This document shows positions 35,713 through 45,083 of a DNA stretch of 64,000 bases, one piece after another. Each line of letters begins with the position of its first letter. Within the stretch, counting starts at the first letter, position 1. The DNA lies in the NCBI RefSeq assembly GCF_000376105.1, contig NZ_AQWM01000001.1, positions 310,001 through 374,000 of the forward strand. Reading direction: 5' to 3'. Both the position numbers and the translations under genes were made by a program. A model generated the notes under the pieces. It was not told the origin of the DNA, made no database searches, and saw only the letters and a list, made by a program, of their open reading frames with translations. This DNA is from Asticcacaulis benevestitus DSM 16100 = ATCC BAA-896 (lineage in GTDB: Bacteria; Pseudomonadota; Alphaproteobacteria; Caulobacterales; Caulobacteraceae).

Positions 35713-37725
35713 TCAGTATGGCGGATTATGTTGCAGCATAAACTCGACCATGGTTTCTACGGCCTGAATGCGGGTTGGCTCTCGCGACATCCAGTGATCT
35801 TCCTGCTTCAGCTGGATCAGATCGACGGATTTTCCGGCTTTTTTCATGGCATCGTACATGCGGGAGCTTTGATCATAGGGGACAACTGTATCATCCTTAC
35901 CGTGGATCAGCAGTACCGGGACGGCTATGGCGTCAACATGTTTGATAGGCGAGATGTTATTCCAGCCACTTTCATCGCCAAGATAGCGGTTCCAGTACCG
36001 CATGCCGTAACCATCGCCATCGAAGCCGTTGCGTTCACGATAATAGTTCATGAAGGCCTTGATATCAGATATGCCAGCTAAAGAAACGGCGCAGTTATAG
36101 ACGCCTAGATCAAGAGTGACGCCGGCCAAGGCTGCGTAGCCTCCATAGGAACCGCCGAAAATTGAGACCTTTGCCGGATCGACCATTCCTTTTGCAACAA
36201 GGTCACGCACGCCATCCGACAGATCGGTTTGCATCTTGCGTCCATATTCACCATAACCATGTGCCGTGTAATCCCGTCCGTAGCCGCTGGAGCCGCGATA
36301 ATCCGGCTGCATCACGGCGTAGCCTCGGGAAGCCAGCGCCTGAGACAGGAAGTCAAATGAACCATCTTCGTTCGATTCTGGACCGCCATGCGGCAGGACC
36401 ACGAGCGCTAGGTTTTTTGCATCACGATCCACAGGCAAGGTAAGCCACGATGGTATTTCAAGGCCGTCAGCGGCTTTGTAACTGTAGTGTTTTTTCTCAG
36501 AAACCCATTCCGGCGGCAGGTCTGGGTAGGCCTGGCCAATTTCCTTATAGCCACCTTTGCGGAAATCGATGGCGTAATAGGTGCCGGAGTTGCCTTCGCC
36601 TTCAACAAAGATGAGCACGTGCAGCGGGTCTTCTGATGTACTCATCAGATAGGCGCGTATGTCGCCGACCGCTTTCTTGACCAGTTTAGGCAACTGTGCC
36701 ATGACCGGATCATAGAAAGTGTAATTGCCAATACCGGCTGTATTGGTAAAGCCTGCCAGCGCAAAGGTGGTTGGATGGAATATCGGGCTGTTGACATTGC
36801 CGTTGATATCCAGTGGCGTACTGATAACCCCTTCGGGACTCAGCTCGACATAGCTGTTTTGTAGCTCTCCGCTTCGCATATAAAGCAGGACCGAGCGTCC
36901 GTCACGACCCAAGCCACATAAAGTCGGCGTGTCGAGATCCATCTTGACCTCATATATGATCTTCCAGCCTTTTTCCGACTTGTAACGTAATGTCCAGAGG
37001 TGGGTGTCGTCATCATATTCCGAACGCGCGATGACTTTTCCATCCGGGGCGACAACCCAGTCCTCGATATCTTTTGAATCCTCATCCAGGCGGCGAGACC
37101 GAGAACTGCCGGGATCAAAAGCAAACAGGCATTTGTTGAGACTGGCCGAAAATGTCGCAGCGCTACCTTGTGAGCCCGACATGTTGATGGCATCTGGCGC
37201 CTTGTATCCAGCCGCCGTCATGAAATATTTTCCATCCATTTTGACGCGGTAAAAGCTGCCAAAAACCTGGGCATAGTTGACGCCGCTGACGTACGAATAC
37301 ATCTGCATGCGCTTGTTGGCGTGAACGTCCAGCATAAGGCCGAACCATTCTTCAAAAATTCTGCCTGCATCCTTCCGCGTGACGGAGGTCACGACAAGCA
37401 TGCGATCGTTATCTGCCCACATCAGATCGCGTATCTTGTCGCTCTCAATCGTAGCGGCGGCTGTTTTGCCAGTCAGCAGATTAACATCATAGATGACAAG
37501 CCCTTGCGGTTTGTTCATGACCAGAGCGACACGGGATCCATCAGGAGAGAGTGCCACCTTGCTGACCAGTGGTAATTTGCCATAGATGTTAAGCGGAGGG
37601 GGCATTGGATCGCCTTCAGCAGCCAAGGCTATGGCCGGAAAACCGCCTCCGAGAATAACCCGCGTGGCGGTGGCGGTGCCGAGTGCTGTCAACAGGTTGC
37701 GGCGTGAAAATGTAGTGCTCGTCAT
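35713..37725 (-). CDS. Exported S9 family prolyl oligopeptidase-like serine peptidase
   Basis: 670-residue enzyme of the DPP-IV/acylaminoacyl-peptidase group, which cuts short peptides. The N-terminus carries a twin-arginine signal (SRRNLLTALG...), so it should be exported folded through Tat. A beta-propeller-like region (about 50-400) is followed by an alpha/beta hydrolase: the nucleophile is Ser in FGGSYGGYAALAG, the acid is Asp in LLIHGKDDTVVPYDQS, and the base is His in KQEDHWMSREPTR. It is divergent from fabD with 190 bases between. The linkage with peptide uptake is unproven. Confidence 0.92.
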   Translation of the reverse strand: MTSTTFSRRNLLTALGTATATRVILGGGFPAIALAAEGDPMPPPLNIYGKLPLVSKVALSPDGSRVALVMNKPQGLVIYDVNLLTGKTAAATIESDKIRDLMWADNDRMLVVTSVTRKDAGRIFEEWFGLMLDVHANKRMQMYSYVSGVNYAQVFGSFYRVKMDGKYFMTAAGYKAPDAINMSGSQGSAATFSASLNKCLFAFDPGSSRSRRLDEDSKDIEDWVVAPDGKVIARSEYDDDTHLWTLRYKSEKGWKIIYEVKMDLDTPTLCGLGRDGRSVLLYMRSGELQNSYVELSPEGVISTPLDINGNVNSPIFHPTTFALAGFTNTAGIGNYTFYDPVMAQLPKLVKKAVGDIRAYLMSTSEDPLHVLIFVEGEGNSGTYYAIDFRKGGYKEIGQAYPDLPPEWVSEKKHYSYKAADGLEIPSWLTLPVDRDAKNLALVVLPHGGPESNEDGSFDFLSQALASRGYAVMQPDYRGSSGYGRDYTAHGYGEYGRKMQTDLSDGVRDLVAKGMVDPAKVSIFGGSYGGYAALAGVTLDLGVYNCAVSLAGISDIKAFMNYYRERNGFDGDGYGMRYWNRYLGDESGWNNISPIKHVDAIAVPVLLIHGKDDTVVPYDQSSRMYDAMKKAGKSVDLIQLKQEDHWMSREPTRIQAVETMVEFMLQHNPPY

Positions 37726-37915
37726 GATTGCCCCCCGGCATGAATTGGCTTATTTCGCCTGTTCTCTATTTGAATAAGAATATGTGCAAGGCTGACGTCA
37801 CGCAAGAGTTTAAAAGCATGATTTGTTACTTTAAGATTGTAACGTGGCGCTTGCTCTCATTGCAGCTTTGTCCTAACGAAGGCGCGCATTTAATGACACG
37901 AAAGACCAGATTTCC

Positions 37916-38863
37916 ATGACATTAGCATTTGTTTTTCCGGGGCAGGGATCTCAGGCAGTCGGTATGGGCGCTGAACTTTTTGAAACCTTCGCCACAGCGC
38001 GTGATGTGTTCAACGAGGTCGATGAAGCGCTGGGCCAGAAGCTGTTCGCCATCATGCGTGATGGTCCGGAAGACCAGTTGACCCTGACCGAAAACGCTCA
38101 GCCGGCCATTATGGCCGTTTCGGTGGCGGTATCGCGCGTTCTGGAAAAAGACTTCGACATCAGTTGTACGGCGGCGAAATATGTCGCGGGTCATAGCCTT
38201 GGCGAATATTCAGCCCACGCCGCGGCGGGCACCTTTTCGCTGGCGGATACGGCGCGTTTACTAAGGCTGCGCGGTCAGGCCATGCAACGCGCCACGCCGT
38301 TGGGCGTGGGCGCTATGGCGGCCCTGATCGGCAAGGCCGACCTGGCGCTGGCCGAAGCCGCGTGCGAAGCCGGTTCTGCGGCGGGCGTGGTCGTTATCGC
38401 CAATGATAACAATGCCGGTCAGATCGTTATTTCCGGCGTTAAGCAGGCGGTAGAACTGGCGGTTGAAAAAGCCAAGGAACTGGGTGCCAAGGGCATGTTG
38501 CTCAATGTGTCGGCGCCCTTCCATTCGCCTTTGATGGCACCGGCCGCCGAAGAAATGCGCGACGCGCTGTCCAAGGTGACCATCCATCAGCCAGCCTCGA
38601 TTTTGGTGGCGAATGTCACCGCCGCGCCGGTCACCGCAACATTACAGATCGCCGATCTTTTGGTGAAGCAGGTCACTGGGCGCGTGCGCTGGCGTGAGTC
38701 GGTGCAATGGCTGGCAGGTGAGGGGGGCGTGACCACTTTCGCCGAACTGGGCGCTGGCAAGGTGCTGACAGGCATGTCCAAGCGCATCGCGCCGGAGGCG
38801 GTTTCGGTAGCCCTGAATGGTGCAGCCGATTTTGACGCTTTTGCCGCTTCGCTCAAGGCCTAA
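37916..38863 (+). CDS. fabD: Malonyl-CoA:ACP transacylase
   Basis: 315-residue enzyme that loads malonate onto acyl carrier protein. The N-terminal FVFPGQGSQAVGMG is diagnostic, and the active-site serine is in VAGHSLGEYSAHAAA. A QGVGAM-type block (TPLGVGAMAAL), the APFHSPLM histidine region and TFAELGAGKVLTGM complete the fold. It leads a run fabD-fabG-acpP-fabF-mltG on the plus strand. Confidence 0.98.
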   Translation: MTLAFVFPGQGSQAVGMGAELFETFATARDVFNEVDEALGQKLFAIMRDGPEDQLTLTENAQPAIMAVSVAVSRVLEKDFDISCTAAKYVAGHSLGEYSAHAAAGTFSLADTARLLRLRGQAMQRATPLGVGAMAALIGKADLALAEAACEAGSAAGVVVIANDNNAGQIVISGVKQAVELAVEKAKELGAKGMLLNVSAPFHSPLMAPAAEEMRDALSKVTIHQPASILVANVTAAPVTATLQIADLLVKQVTGRVRWRESVQWLAGEGGVTTFAELGAGKVLTGMSKRIAPEAVSVALNGAADFDAFAASLKA

Positions 38864-38940
38864 AAGACATTCTGCTTGATCCATCAGGCGCTTTCGCCTA
38901 AACCGCGCGGCCAATAGATATAGCTTTTTAGGATTCGTCC

Positions 38941-39693
38941 ATGTTCGATCTGACCGGAAAAACCGCCCTGGTGACAGGCGCCACGGGGGGGCTCGGCGCC
39001 GCCATCGCGCGGTCATTGCACGCGCAGGGCGCCAAGGTCGTGCTGTCCGGCACACGCGAAAGCGTTCTAGCCGAACTGGCGGCTGAGCTTGGCGCTAAAA
39101 GACCTGACAGTGCTTTTATTGTCGCTGCCAATCTTTCCGATGCCGCTCAGGTTGATGGCCTTGTGGCCAAGGCAGAGGCAGTCGCAGGCTCCGGCCTTGA
39201 TATCCTGATTGCCAATGCCGGCATCACCCGTGACGGCCTGATCCTGCGTATGAAGGATGAAGACTGGGAAACGGTCATCAAGGTCAATCTGGAAGCCTAT
39301 TTCCGTCTGGCGCGTGCCGCCACCAAGGGCATGATGAAGCGCCGCCACGGCCGCATCATCGGCATCACCTCGATCGTCGGTGTCACCGGCAATCCGGGCC
39401 AAACCAACTATGCCGCTTCCAAGGCTGGCATGATTGGTTTTTCCAAGGCTCTTGCGCAAGAGGTTGCCAGTCGCAATATAACGGTCAACTGTATAGCGCC
39501 TGGCTTTATCGCCTCGCCCATGACGGATGAGCTTAACGAAGCCCAGCGCGCAGCGATCCTGGCCAAGATTCCGGCGGGAGCCCTTGGTGAAGGCAGCGAT
39601 ATTGCTGCTGCCGCTGTCTATCTGGCCAGTGCCGAGGCGGGTTACGTCACGGGTCAGACGCTTCACGTCAACGGCGGCATGGCGATGATCTAA
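38941..39693 (+). CDS. fabG: 3-oxoacyl-ACP reductase
   Basis: 250-residue SDR that reduces beta-ketoacyl-ACP with NADPH. The cofactor motif is LVTGATGGLGAAIARSL; IANAGITRDGLILRMKDEDW is the family block; the catalytic set is Ser in GITSIVGVTG and the YAASK motif in QTNYAASKAGMIGF. The ending VTGQTLHVNGGMAMI is typical. It lies 77 bases after fabD. A short perfect hairpin follows its stop codon. Confidence 0.97.
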   Translation: MFDLTGKTALVTGATGGLGAAIARSLHAQGAKVVLSGTRESVLAELAAELGAKRPDSAFIVAANLSDAAQVDGLVAKAEAVAGSGLDILIANAGITRDGLILRMKDEDWETVIKVNLEAYFRLARAATKGMMKRRHGRIIGITSIVGVTGNPGQTNYAASKAGMIGFSKALAQEVASRNITVNCIAPGFIASPMTDELNEAQRAAILAKIPAGALGEGSDIAAAAVYLASAEAGYVTGQTLHVNGGMAMI

Positions 39694-39696
39694 CCG

Positions 39697-39722
39697 CTAA
39701 CCCACAGGGTTAGGTGCTTTTG
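39697..39722 (+). terminator. Hairpin after fabG
   Basis: CTAACCC (39697-39703) and GGGTTAG (39707-39713) pair perfectly around ACA and are followed by GTGCTTTTG. It may be a partial terminator that lets acpP be expressed independently. Confidence 0.6.
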
Positions 39723-39864
39723 TGTTTGCTAAGAGTGTGCTAGGCAACGCTTTAATGTCTTGAATCGCATGAAATGTGTGCCTACAAGACAAGTCTGGAT
39801 TCTATCCTCCCCTTGGACCCAATGGTCTCGGGTCTTAAGCTGTATATTTCTGAAGGGACAATAA

Positions 39865-40104
39865 ATGTCTGAAGTTCTTGAACGTGTTCGTAAGATCGTG
39901 ATCGACCATCTGGATGCTGATCCGGATAAGGTCACGGAAAAGGCGAGCTTTATCGACGATCTGGAAGCCGACAGCCTCGACATCGTGGAACTGGTCATGG
40001 CTTTCGAAGAAGAATTCGATATCGAAATCCCGGACGACTCGGCTGAGCACATCCTGACCGTGGGCGACGCAGTCTCCTACATCGATGGCAAGCTGAAGTC
40101 CTAA
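39865..40104 (+). CDS. acpP: Acyl carrier protein
   Basis: 79-residue acidic carrier protein. The phosphopantetheine attachment serine is Ser 37 in [20 protein letters not shown]. The rest ([26 protein letters not shown]) is standard. A 171-base gap from fabG and hairpins on both sides suggest separate high-level expression, as expected for an abundant protein. Confidence 0.98.
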   Translation: MSEVLERVRKIVIDHLDADPDKVTEKASFIDDLEADSLDIVELVMAFEEEFDIEIPDDSAEHILTVGDAVSYIDGKLKS

Positions 40105-40121
40105 GCGTTAAAGCTTGGCTG

Positions 40122-40175
40122 GAGCGCGGTTTCAGGCCCCTTGTTTAGGGGTTTGGCCGCGCTCAGTTGTTTTTA
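40122..40175 (+). terminator. Terminator or attenuator after acpP
   Basis: GAGCGCGG (40122-40129) pairs with CCGCGCTC (40157-40164); inner CCCC (40137-40140) pairs with GGGG (40148-40151). AGTTGTTTTTAG follows. It lies between acpP and fabF, so read-through would be required for fabF unless it has its own promoter. Confidence 0.75.
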
Positions 40176-40200
40176 GAGTATCACGAAGGATAGATTGCCT

Positions 40201-41487
40201 ATGGTGCGCCGCGTCGTCATTACCGGTCTGGGTCTGGTTTCACCTCTGGGTAACGGAGTGGAAATCTCGTGGAAACGCCTGCTTGAGGGCAAGTCCGGCG
40301 CCGGTCCGATCACCGCTTTCGATACCACGGACTATGCCTGCACGGTTGCATGTGAAGTGCCGAGCGTCGATGGACGTGGCGGTGGCGGCCCAGATATCGA
40401 AGGCTCCTTCGATCCCTCGCTGGTGCTCTCTAATAAAGAGCGTCGCAAGGTCGACGATTTTATCCTCTATGCTATCGCCGCCGCTGACGAAGCCCTTAAG
40501 GACGCCAACTGGCATCCCGAAACCGAAGAGGACCAGGAACGCACCGGCACCATGATCGGCTCCGGCATCGGTGGTCTTGGCATCATCGCTTCGACCGCGC
40601 TGGAACTGCATGAAAAGGGCCCCAAGCGGATCTCGCCCTTCTTCATTCCATCCTCCCTGATCAATCTGGCCTCGGGCCAGGTCTCCATCCGCCATGGCCT
40701 CAAAGGCCCGAACCATTCCGTCGTCACGGCGTGCGCCACAGGCGCCCATGCCATCGGCGATGCGGCCCGCCTGATCATATATGGCGATGCCGATGTGATG
40801 GTGGCCGGCGGCGCGGAATCGGCCATTGTGCCGGTGGGCATTGCAGGCTTCATCGCCTGCCGTGCCCTATGCACCTCCTTCAACGACGCGCCAGAAAAGG
40901 CCTCGCGGCCCTATGACAAGGACCGTGACGGTTTCGTTATGGGCGAGGGCGCCGGCATTGTTGTTCTGGAAGAGTACGAACACGCCAAGGCGCGCGGCGC
41001 CAAGATCTATGCCGAAATCCTGGGCTACGGCCTGACCGGAGACGCTTACCACATCACGGCGCCATCCGAGACCGGCGACGGCGGTTATCGCGCCATGGTG
41101 ATGGCGGCGAAAAACGGCAATATTGACCCGACCACCATCGACTATGTCAATTCGCACGGTACCTCAACCATGGCGGATGGCATCGAGCTGAAGGCAATAG
41201 AAAAATTCCTTGGCGCGCGTGCCGCCACCGGCACCGTGTCCTCCACCAAGTCGGCCATTGGTCACCTGCTGGGCGGCGCCGGCGCTGTTGAAGCGATTTT
41301 CTGCGCCTTGGCCATTCGTGACCAGATCGCGCCGCCGACCATCAATCTCGACAATCCGGACGTGGACACCCCCATCGATCTCGTGCCCAACAAGGCCAAG
41401 CCGATGAAGATCAAGACGGTGCTGTCCAACAGCTTTGGCTTCGGCGGCACGAATGCCGCGCTCATCATGGGTGCGGTCGAGGGATGA
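40201..41487 (+). CDS. fabF: 3-oxoacyl-ACP synthase II
   Basis: 428-residue condensing enzyme that extends acyl-ACP chains. Catalytic residues follow the Cys-His-His pattern: Cys in VVTACATGAHAIGDA, His in VNSHGTSTMADG, and His in KSAIGHLLGGAGAVE; the C-terminal SNSFGFGGTNAAL is the family signature. ATG 40201 is chosen, with AAGGA ten bases upstream; an in-frame TTG at 40195 would add two residues. It overlaps mltG by four bases. Confidence 0.98.
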   Translation: MVRRVVITGLGLVSPLGNGVEISWKRLLEGKSGAGPITAFDTTDYACTVACEVPSVDGRGGGGPDIEGSFDPSLVLSNKERRKVDDFILYAIAAADEALKDANWHPETEEDQERTGTMIGSGIGGLGIIASTALELHEKGPKRISPFFIPSSLINLASGQVSIRHGLKGPNHSVVTACATGAHAIGDAARLIIYGDADVMVAGGAESAIVPVGIAGFIACRALCTSFNDAPEKASRPYDKDRDGFVMGEGAGIVVLEEYEHAKARGAKIYAEILGYGLTGDAYHITAPSETGDGGYRAMVMAAKNGNIDPTTIDYVNSHGTSTMADGIELKAIEKFLGARAATGTVSSTKSAIGHLLGGAGAVEAIFCALAIRDQIAPPTINLDNPDVDTPIDLVPNKAKPMKIKTVLSNSFGFGGTNAALIMGAVEG

Positions 41488-42593
41488 TCAGACTAATCGG
41501 CAAAGGGTCAGACTCTTCCGGGCGCAGGTCAATATTGGCCCCGCTCGCGGGACTGACCGCCGGTTTTATGCTGTTGCTGTTCGCGACGGGCCTGTTTATT
41601 TCCGCACAGTTGTTCGGCCCCGGCCCCAAGGTACTCACACAGGTAACCTTCGCGCCGGGCATGAGCGTCACCGCCATGGGGCGTGAACTGGAAAAGAAAG
41701 GCGTCATCCATTCCGCCGTCATGTTCAGACTGGTGGCGAAATTTCGTGGCCGCCAGAGCGCCATGAAGGCCGGCACTTACGATTTTCCCGCCGGCATCTC
41801 AATGGTCAACGCCCTGAAACAGATCGAGGAAGGCCGGGTCGTCCAGACCTATGTCACCATTCCTGAAGGCAAGACCTCGGCGCAGGTCGTCCGCATCCTG
41901 ATGGCGACAAACGCTCTGACGGGTGATATCGACGTGCCGCCGGAAGGCTCCATCCTGCCGGAAACCTATCTCTATCAGCCTGGCGAGACGCGCCAGGCGG
42001 TGCTGGATCGTATGCTGGAAGCTGGCCGTGATACGCTCAATGCGCTGTGGTTGAAACGCGTGCCTGGCCTGCCTTTCGCCAGCAAGGAAGACGCGCTGAT
42101 CATGGCGTCGATCGTCGAGCGTGAAACGGGCCTGGCCTCCGAGCGTCCGCGTGTGGCGGCCGTGTTTATCAACCGTTTGCGCAGTGGTATCCGGCTCGGT
42201 TCCGACCCGACGGTGATTTACGGCATTTCGCACGGTGAACCGCTTGGCCGTGGTCTGCTCAAGAGCGAGATCGAAACCCCGACGCCGTGGAATACCTATC
42301 TGATTGACAAATTGCCGGTGACGCCGATCGCCAATCCGGGCAAGGCGTCGCTTCAGGCAACGCTTAATCCGGCCAAGACGCAGGATCTGTATTTTGTGGC
42401 TGATGGCTCCGGCGGGCACGTTTTCGCGACGTCTTACGAGGATCACCTGCTCAATGTCGCCAAATGGCGCGCCATGGAGGCGCAGGTCAATGTTTACAGT
42501 TCGTCGGCGTCTTCTGAGGCCTCGGTGGCGCCTTCGAGTGACAAGACGCTTGAGGTTGCCCCTGTCGCGGTGCGCCTGAGTCATAAACGCTGA
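41484..42593 (+). CDS. mltG: Endolytic murein transglycosylase
   Basis: 369-residue YceG-like enzyme that cuts nascent glycan strands near the divisome and sets their length. A transmembrane helix (about 20-42) is followed by LysM-like and YceG domains; the catalytic glutamate is in IMASIVERETGLASERPRVAAVFINRL. GSDPTVIYGI, the TPWNTYLI segment and PIANPGKASLQATLNP are conserved. The C-terminal ~35 residues are a variable tail. The ATG lies in the fabF stop (4-base overlap); fabF-mltG adjacency is widespread. Confidence 0.96.
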   Translation: MIRLIGKGSDSSGRRSILAPLAGLTAGFMLLLFATGLFISAQLFGPGPKVLTQVTFAPGMSVTAMGRELEKKGVIHSAVMFRLVAKFRGRQSAMKAGTYDFPAGISMVNALKQIEEGRVVQTYVTIPEGKTSAQVVRILMATNALTGDIDVPPEGSILPETYLYQPGETRQAVLDRMLEAGRDTLNALWLKRVPGLPFASKEDALIMASIVERETGLASERPRVAAVFINRLRSGIRLGSDPTVIYGISHGEPLGRGLLKSEIETPTPWNTYLIDKLPVTPIANPGKASLQATLNPAKTQDLYFVADGSGGHVFATSYEDHLLNVAKWRAMEAQVNVYSSSASSEASVAPSSDKTLEVAPVAVRLSHKR

Positions 42594-42621
42594 TTTTTAG
42601 CCTGATTTTTGGGAGCTTGCG

Positions 42622-43503
42622 ATGAGTCTTGCCAGTATGACCGGCTTTGCCCGCTTTGAAGGCAGCCATGACACCCTCGCCTGGACGCTGGAAATGCGCA
42701 GCGTCAACGGGCGCAGCCTCGATATCAAATACCGTTTTCCGCAAGGTTTCGAGGCCGTGGAAAAGGCAGGACGTGATCTTGCCAAGAGCCGCTTTCATCG
42801 CGGCCAGATGAACCTGACGGTTTCGGTGAGCAGTGCTGCGGTCAAGGCCGGCGTGACGCTCAACAAAGACGTGCTCGACGTCTACCTCCAGGCCAGCCGC
42901 GCCCTGATTGACGCCGGTGAGGCGGTGACGCCCAGCGTCGATGGCCTGTTGGCCCTGCGTGGTGTTATTGAGACCGCCGGCGATGAACGCGCCGAGCTCT
43001 CGCCAGACGCGGAAGCCGCCTTGGCCGCGGATATGGCCGTGTTGTTCGATCGCCTGCGTGAAGCGCGCGATAGCGAGGGACGAGCGCTGGAAGGCATCCT
43101 CAGGGGGCATCTGATCACTATGGCGGCCTGTGTCGAGCGCGCGCGGTCTTTGGCCGATCAGCAGGTTGAGGCTATTCGCGAGCGCTTTACGCGCCGTCTG
43201 AATGAGTTGTTGCCGGAGCAGCAGGACTTTCAGGAGCGTGTATTGCAGGAAGCGGCGCTTCTGGCTACCAAGGCCGATGTCCGCGAGGAGCTTGACCGCC
43301 TGACATCGCACGTCGAGCAGGCGCATCAACTGATCGACGACGAGCAGGCGCCGGGTCGCAAGCTCGACTTCCTCGCGCAGGAATTCATGCGTGAAGCCAA
43401 TACCTTATGCTCGAAATCGGCCTTTATAGAATTGACCCAGACCGGCCTTGAGCTTAAAGCCGTGATCGATCAGTTCCGCGAACAAACGCAAAATGTGGAG
43501 TAG
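42622..43503 (+). CDS. yicC: YicC family endoribonuclease
   Basis: 293-residue YicC protein, a family shown to have endoribonuclease activity and to affect stationary-phase survival. MTGFARFEG at the start, LEMRSVNGRSLDIKYRFP, and the C-terminal REELDRLTSHVEQAHQLIDDEQAPGRKLDFLAQEFMRE with TLCSKS are family hallmarks, with the DUF1732 domain at the end. GGGAGC sits before the ATG. It is between mltG and gmk (3 bases to the latter); yicC-gmk is a frequent pair. Confidence 0.95.
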   Translation: MSLASMTGFARFEGSHDTLAWTLEMRSVNGRSLDIKYRFPQGFEAVEKAGRDLAKSRFHRGQMNLTVSVSSAAVKAGVTLNKDVLDVYLQASRALIDAGEAVTPSVDGLLALRGVIETAGDERAELSPDAEAALAADMAVLFDRLREARDSEGRALEGILRGHLITMAACVERARSLADQQVEAIRERFTRRLNELLPEQQDFQERVLQEAALLATKADVREELDRLTSHVEQAHQLIDDEQAPGRKLDFLAQEFMREANTLCSKSAFIELTQTGLELKAVIDQFREQTQNVE

Positions 43504-43506
43504 GCG

Positions 43507-44163
43507 ATGCCAAACACCGAAACGACCGGCACGCAACGCATAAAGCGTGGTCTCATGCTTATCGTCTCGTCACCTTCGGGGGCTGGCAAGACATCGCTAT
43601 GCCGCCGCCTGATGGCCGATCACGCCGATCTCGACCTCTCGACCTCGGTCACGACGCGCAAACCGCGTCCGGGCGAGCAGGAGGGGCGTGAGTACCACTT
43701 CATCGACGATGCCCGCATGGATAAGCTGGTGAAGGAGGACGCCTTCCTGGAGCACGCTGCTGTGCATGATCATCGCTACGGTTCCTTGCGTGAACCGGTT
43801 GAGCGCGCCCTGTCGCAAGGCCAGAACGTCCTATTCGATATCGATTGGCAGGGTGCGCAGCGTATCTCGGCCAAGGCGCCATCGGACGTGGTGCGGATCT
43901 TCATTCTGCCGCCGTCGATGGTGGAGTTGAAGCGCCGCCTGATCGCCCGCGCACAGGATGAGATGGCGGTGATCGAACGCCGCCTGCAGCGCGCCAAGGG
44001 CGAGATTTCGCATTGGGCGGAATACGACTATGTCATCCTGAATGACGATTTCGACCGCTCTTACGCCGAGCTTGTCCACATCTATCATGCTGAAGTGGCG
44101 CGCCGTTCGCGTGGCTTGTGGATTGCGCCTTTCGTTGATGAATTGATGTCTGAGACTATCTAA
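43507..44163 (+). CDS. gmk: Guanylate kinase
   Basis: 218-residue enzyme that converts GMP to GDP with ATP. The P-loop is IVSSPSGAGKTSLCRRLM, then DLSTSVTTRKPRPGEQEGREYHFI (GMP-binding) and VLFDIDWQGAQ (Walker B region). The ending RRSRGLWIAPFVDELMSETI is slightly longer than in E. coli (207). It closes the plus-strand run from fabD and is followed by a bidirectional terminator. Confidence 0.97.
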   Translation: MPNTETTGTQRIKRGLMLIVSSPSGAGKTSLCRRLMADHADLDLSTSVTTRKPRPGEQEGREYHFIDDARMDKLVKEDAFLEHAAVHDHRYGSLREPVERALSQGQNVLFDIDWQGAQRISAKAPSDVVRIFILPPSMVELKRRLIARAQDEMAVIERRLQRAKGEISHWAEYDYVILNDDFDRSYAELVHIYHAEVARRSRGLWIAPFVDELMSETI

Positions 44164-44168
44164 TGGGG

Positions 44169-44261
44169 CAAACCTTGCCTGGCTTCAAAGAAAAACCCAG
44201 TCCAAAAGACCGGGTTTTTCTTTGAATAGAGAAGACTTGGGACCACGGGCCCCAAACCCCA
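44169..44261. repeat. Intergenic repeat, copy 1 (contains a terminator)
   Basis: About 93 bases that align with 59043-59137. Shared blocks are CAAAxCTTGCC, CAAAGAAAAA, GACCGGG, TTTTTCTTTG, AGACTTGGG and a terminal CCCAAACCCCA. The copy ends exactly where the rsmA stop codon begins. It spans the whole gap between the convergent gmk and rsmA genes. Confidence 0.75.
44184..44226. terminator. Bidirectional terminator between gmk and rsmA
   Basis: A 15-base perfect stem (44184-44198 with 44212-44226; outer TTCAAAGAAAAACCC) plus inner GTC/GAC, loop CAAAA. The T-rich right arm and A-rich left arm serve both directions. Confidence 0.93.
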
Positions 44262-45083
44262 TTAAATAAGGGACGCCAGACGTAAAAACTCCTGCGGCGA
44301 CACCTGCTCGGCGCGCTCGGTCGGCGTGATCCCGGCTTTTTCCAGCAAGGCCTCGCCACCAAGCGGTTTCAGAGATGCGCGCAGCATCTTACGGCGCTGA
44401 CCAAAAGCGGCGGCGGTGACCTTTTCTAAATTCTTGATAATGGCCTTCTCAGGCCGTTCGGCTTTGGGCTTCAAGGCGACCACGGCGCTGTCGACCTTGG
44501 GCGGTGGCGTAAAGGCCCGCGCCGGCAAATCCATCAGTTTTTCACAGTCGCACAGAACCTGCGCGATGACCGACAGGCGGCCATAGTCGTTGTCACCCAC
44601 CGGCGCCACGACCCGCAAGGCCACTTCCAACTGGAACATCAGGGTCATGGAAAGCGGCTGCCACGGGCCGGTCAGCCATTTGATCAGTAGCGGCGTGCCG
44701 ACATTGTAGGGCAGGTTCGAAACGATGTGGGCGAGCGGGGGCAGGCTGCGATCGACCAGGGCCTGCATCTCATTGACCTTCATGGCGTCGCCTTCGATGA
44801 CCTCGAAGCGTTCACCATAAACGCTATTGAGTTCACCGAGCAGTTCAATAAAGCGCCCGTCCATCTCGACGGCTACGATCTTGCTGGCTTCGGTTTCCAG
44901 CAAGGCGCGGGTCAGGCCGCCAGGGCCGGGCCCGACCTCTATCACCACATCGCCGTCGAACGGGCCGCCAAGGCGCACGATCTTGCGCGTGATGTTGAGA
45001 TCGAGCAGGAAGTGCTGGCCGAAGCTCTTCTTGGCCATCAGGCCGTGGGCTTCCAGGCTTTCGCGTAAGGAGGGCAGTGTCAT
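44262..45083 (-). CDS. rsmA: 16S rRNA (A1518/A1519-N6) dimethyltransferase
   Basis: 273-residue KsgA that dimethylates two adenines in helix 45 of 16S rRNA, a quality check on 30S assembly. The N-terminal KKSFGQHFLLDLNITRKIV is diagnostic; the SAM motif is VIEVGPGPGGLTRALL; the catalytic NLPY is in HIVSNLPYNVGTPLL; VxPPPKVDSAVV appears as FTPPPKVDSAVVAL. It overlaps pdxA by four bases, a conserved order with surA upstream. Confidence 0.98.
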   Translation of the reverse strand: MTLPSLRESLEAHGLMAKKSFGQHFLLDLNITRKIVRLGGPFDGDVVIEVGPGPGGLTRALLETEASKIVAVEMDGRFIELLGELNSVYGERFEVIEGDAMKVNEMQALVDRSLPPLAHIVSNLPYNVGTPLLIKWLTGPWQPLSMTLMFQLEVALRVVAPVGDNDYGRLSVIAQVLCDCEKLMDLPARAFTPPPKVDSAVVALKPKAERPEKAIIKNLEKVTAAAFGQRRKMLRASLKPLGGEALLEKAGITPTERAEQVSPQEFLRLASLI

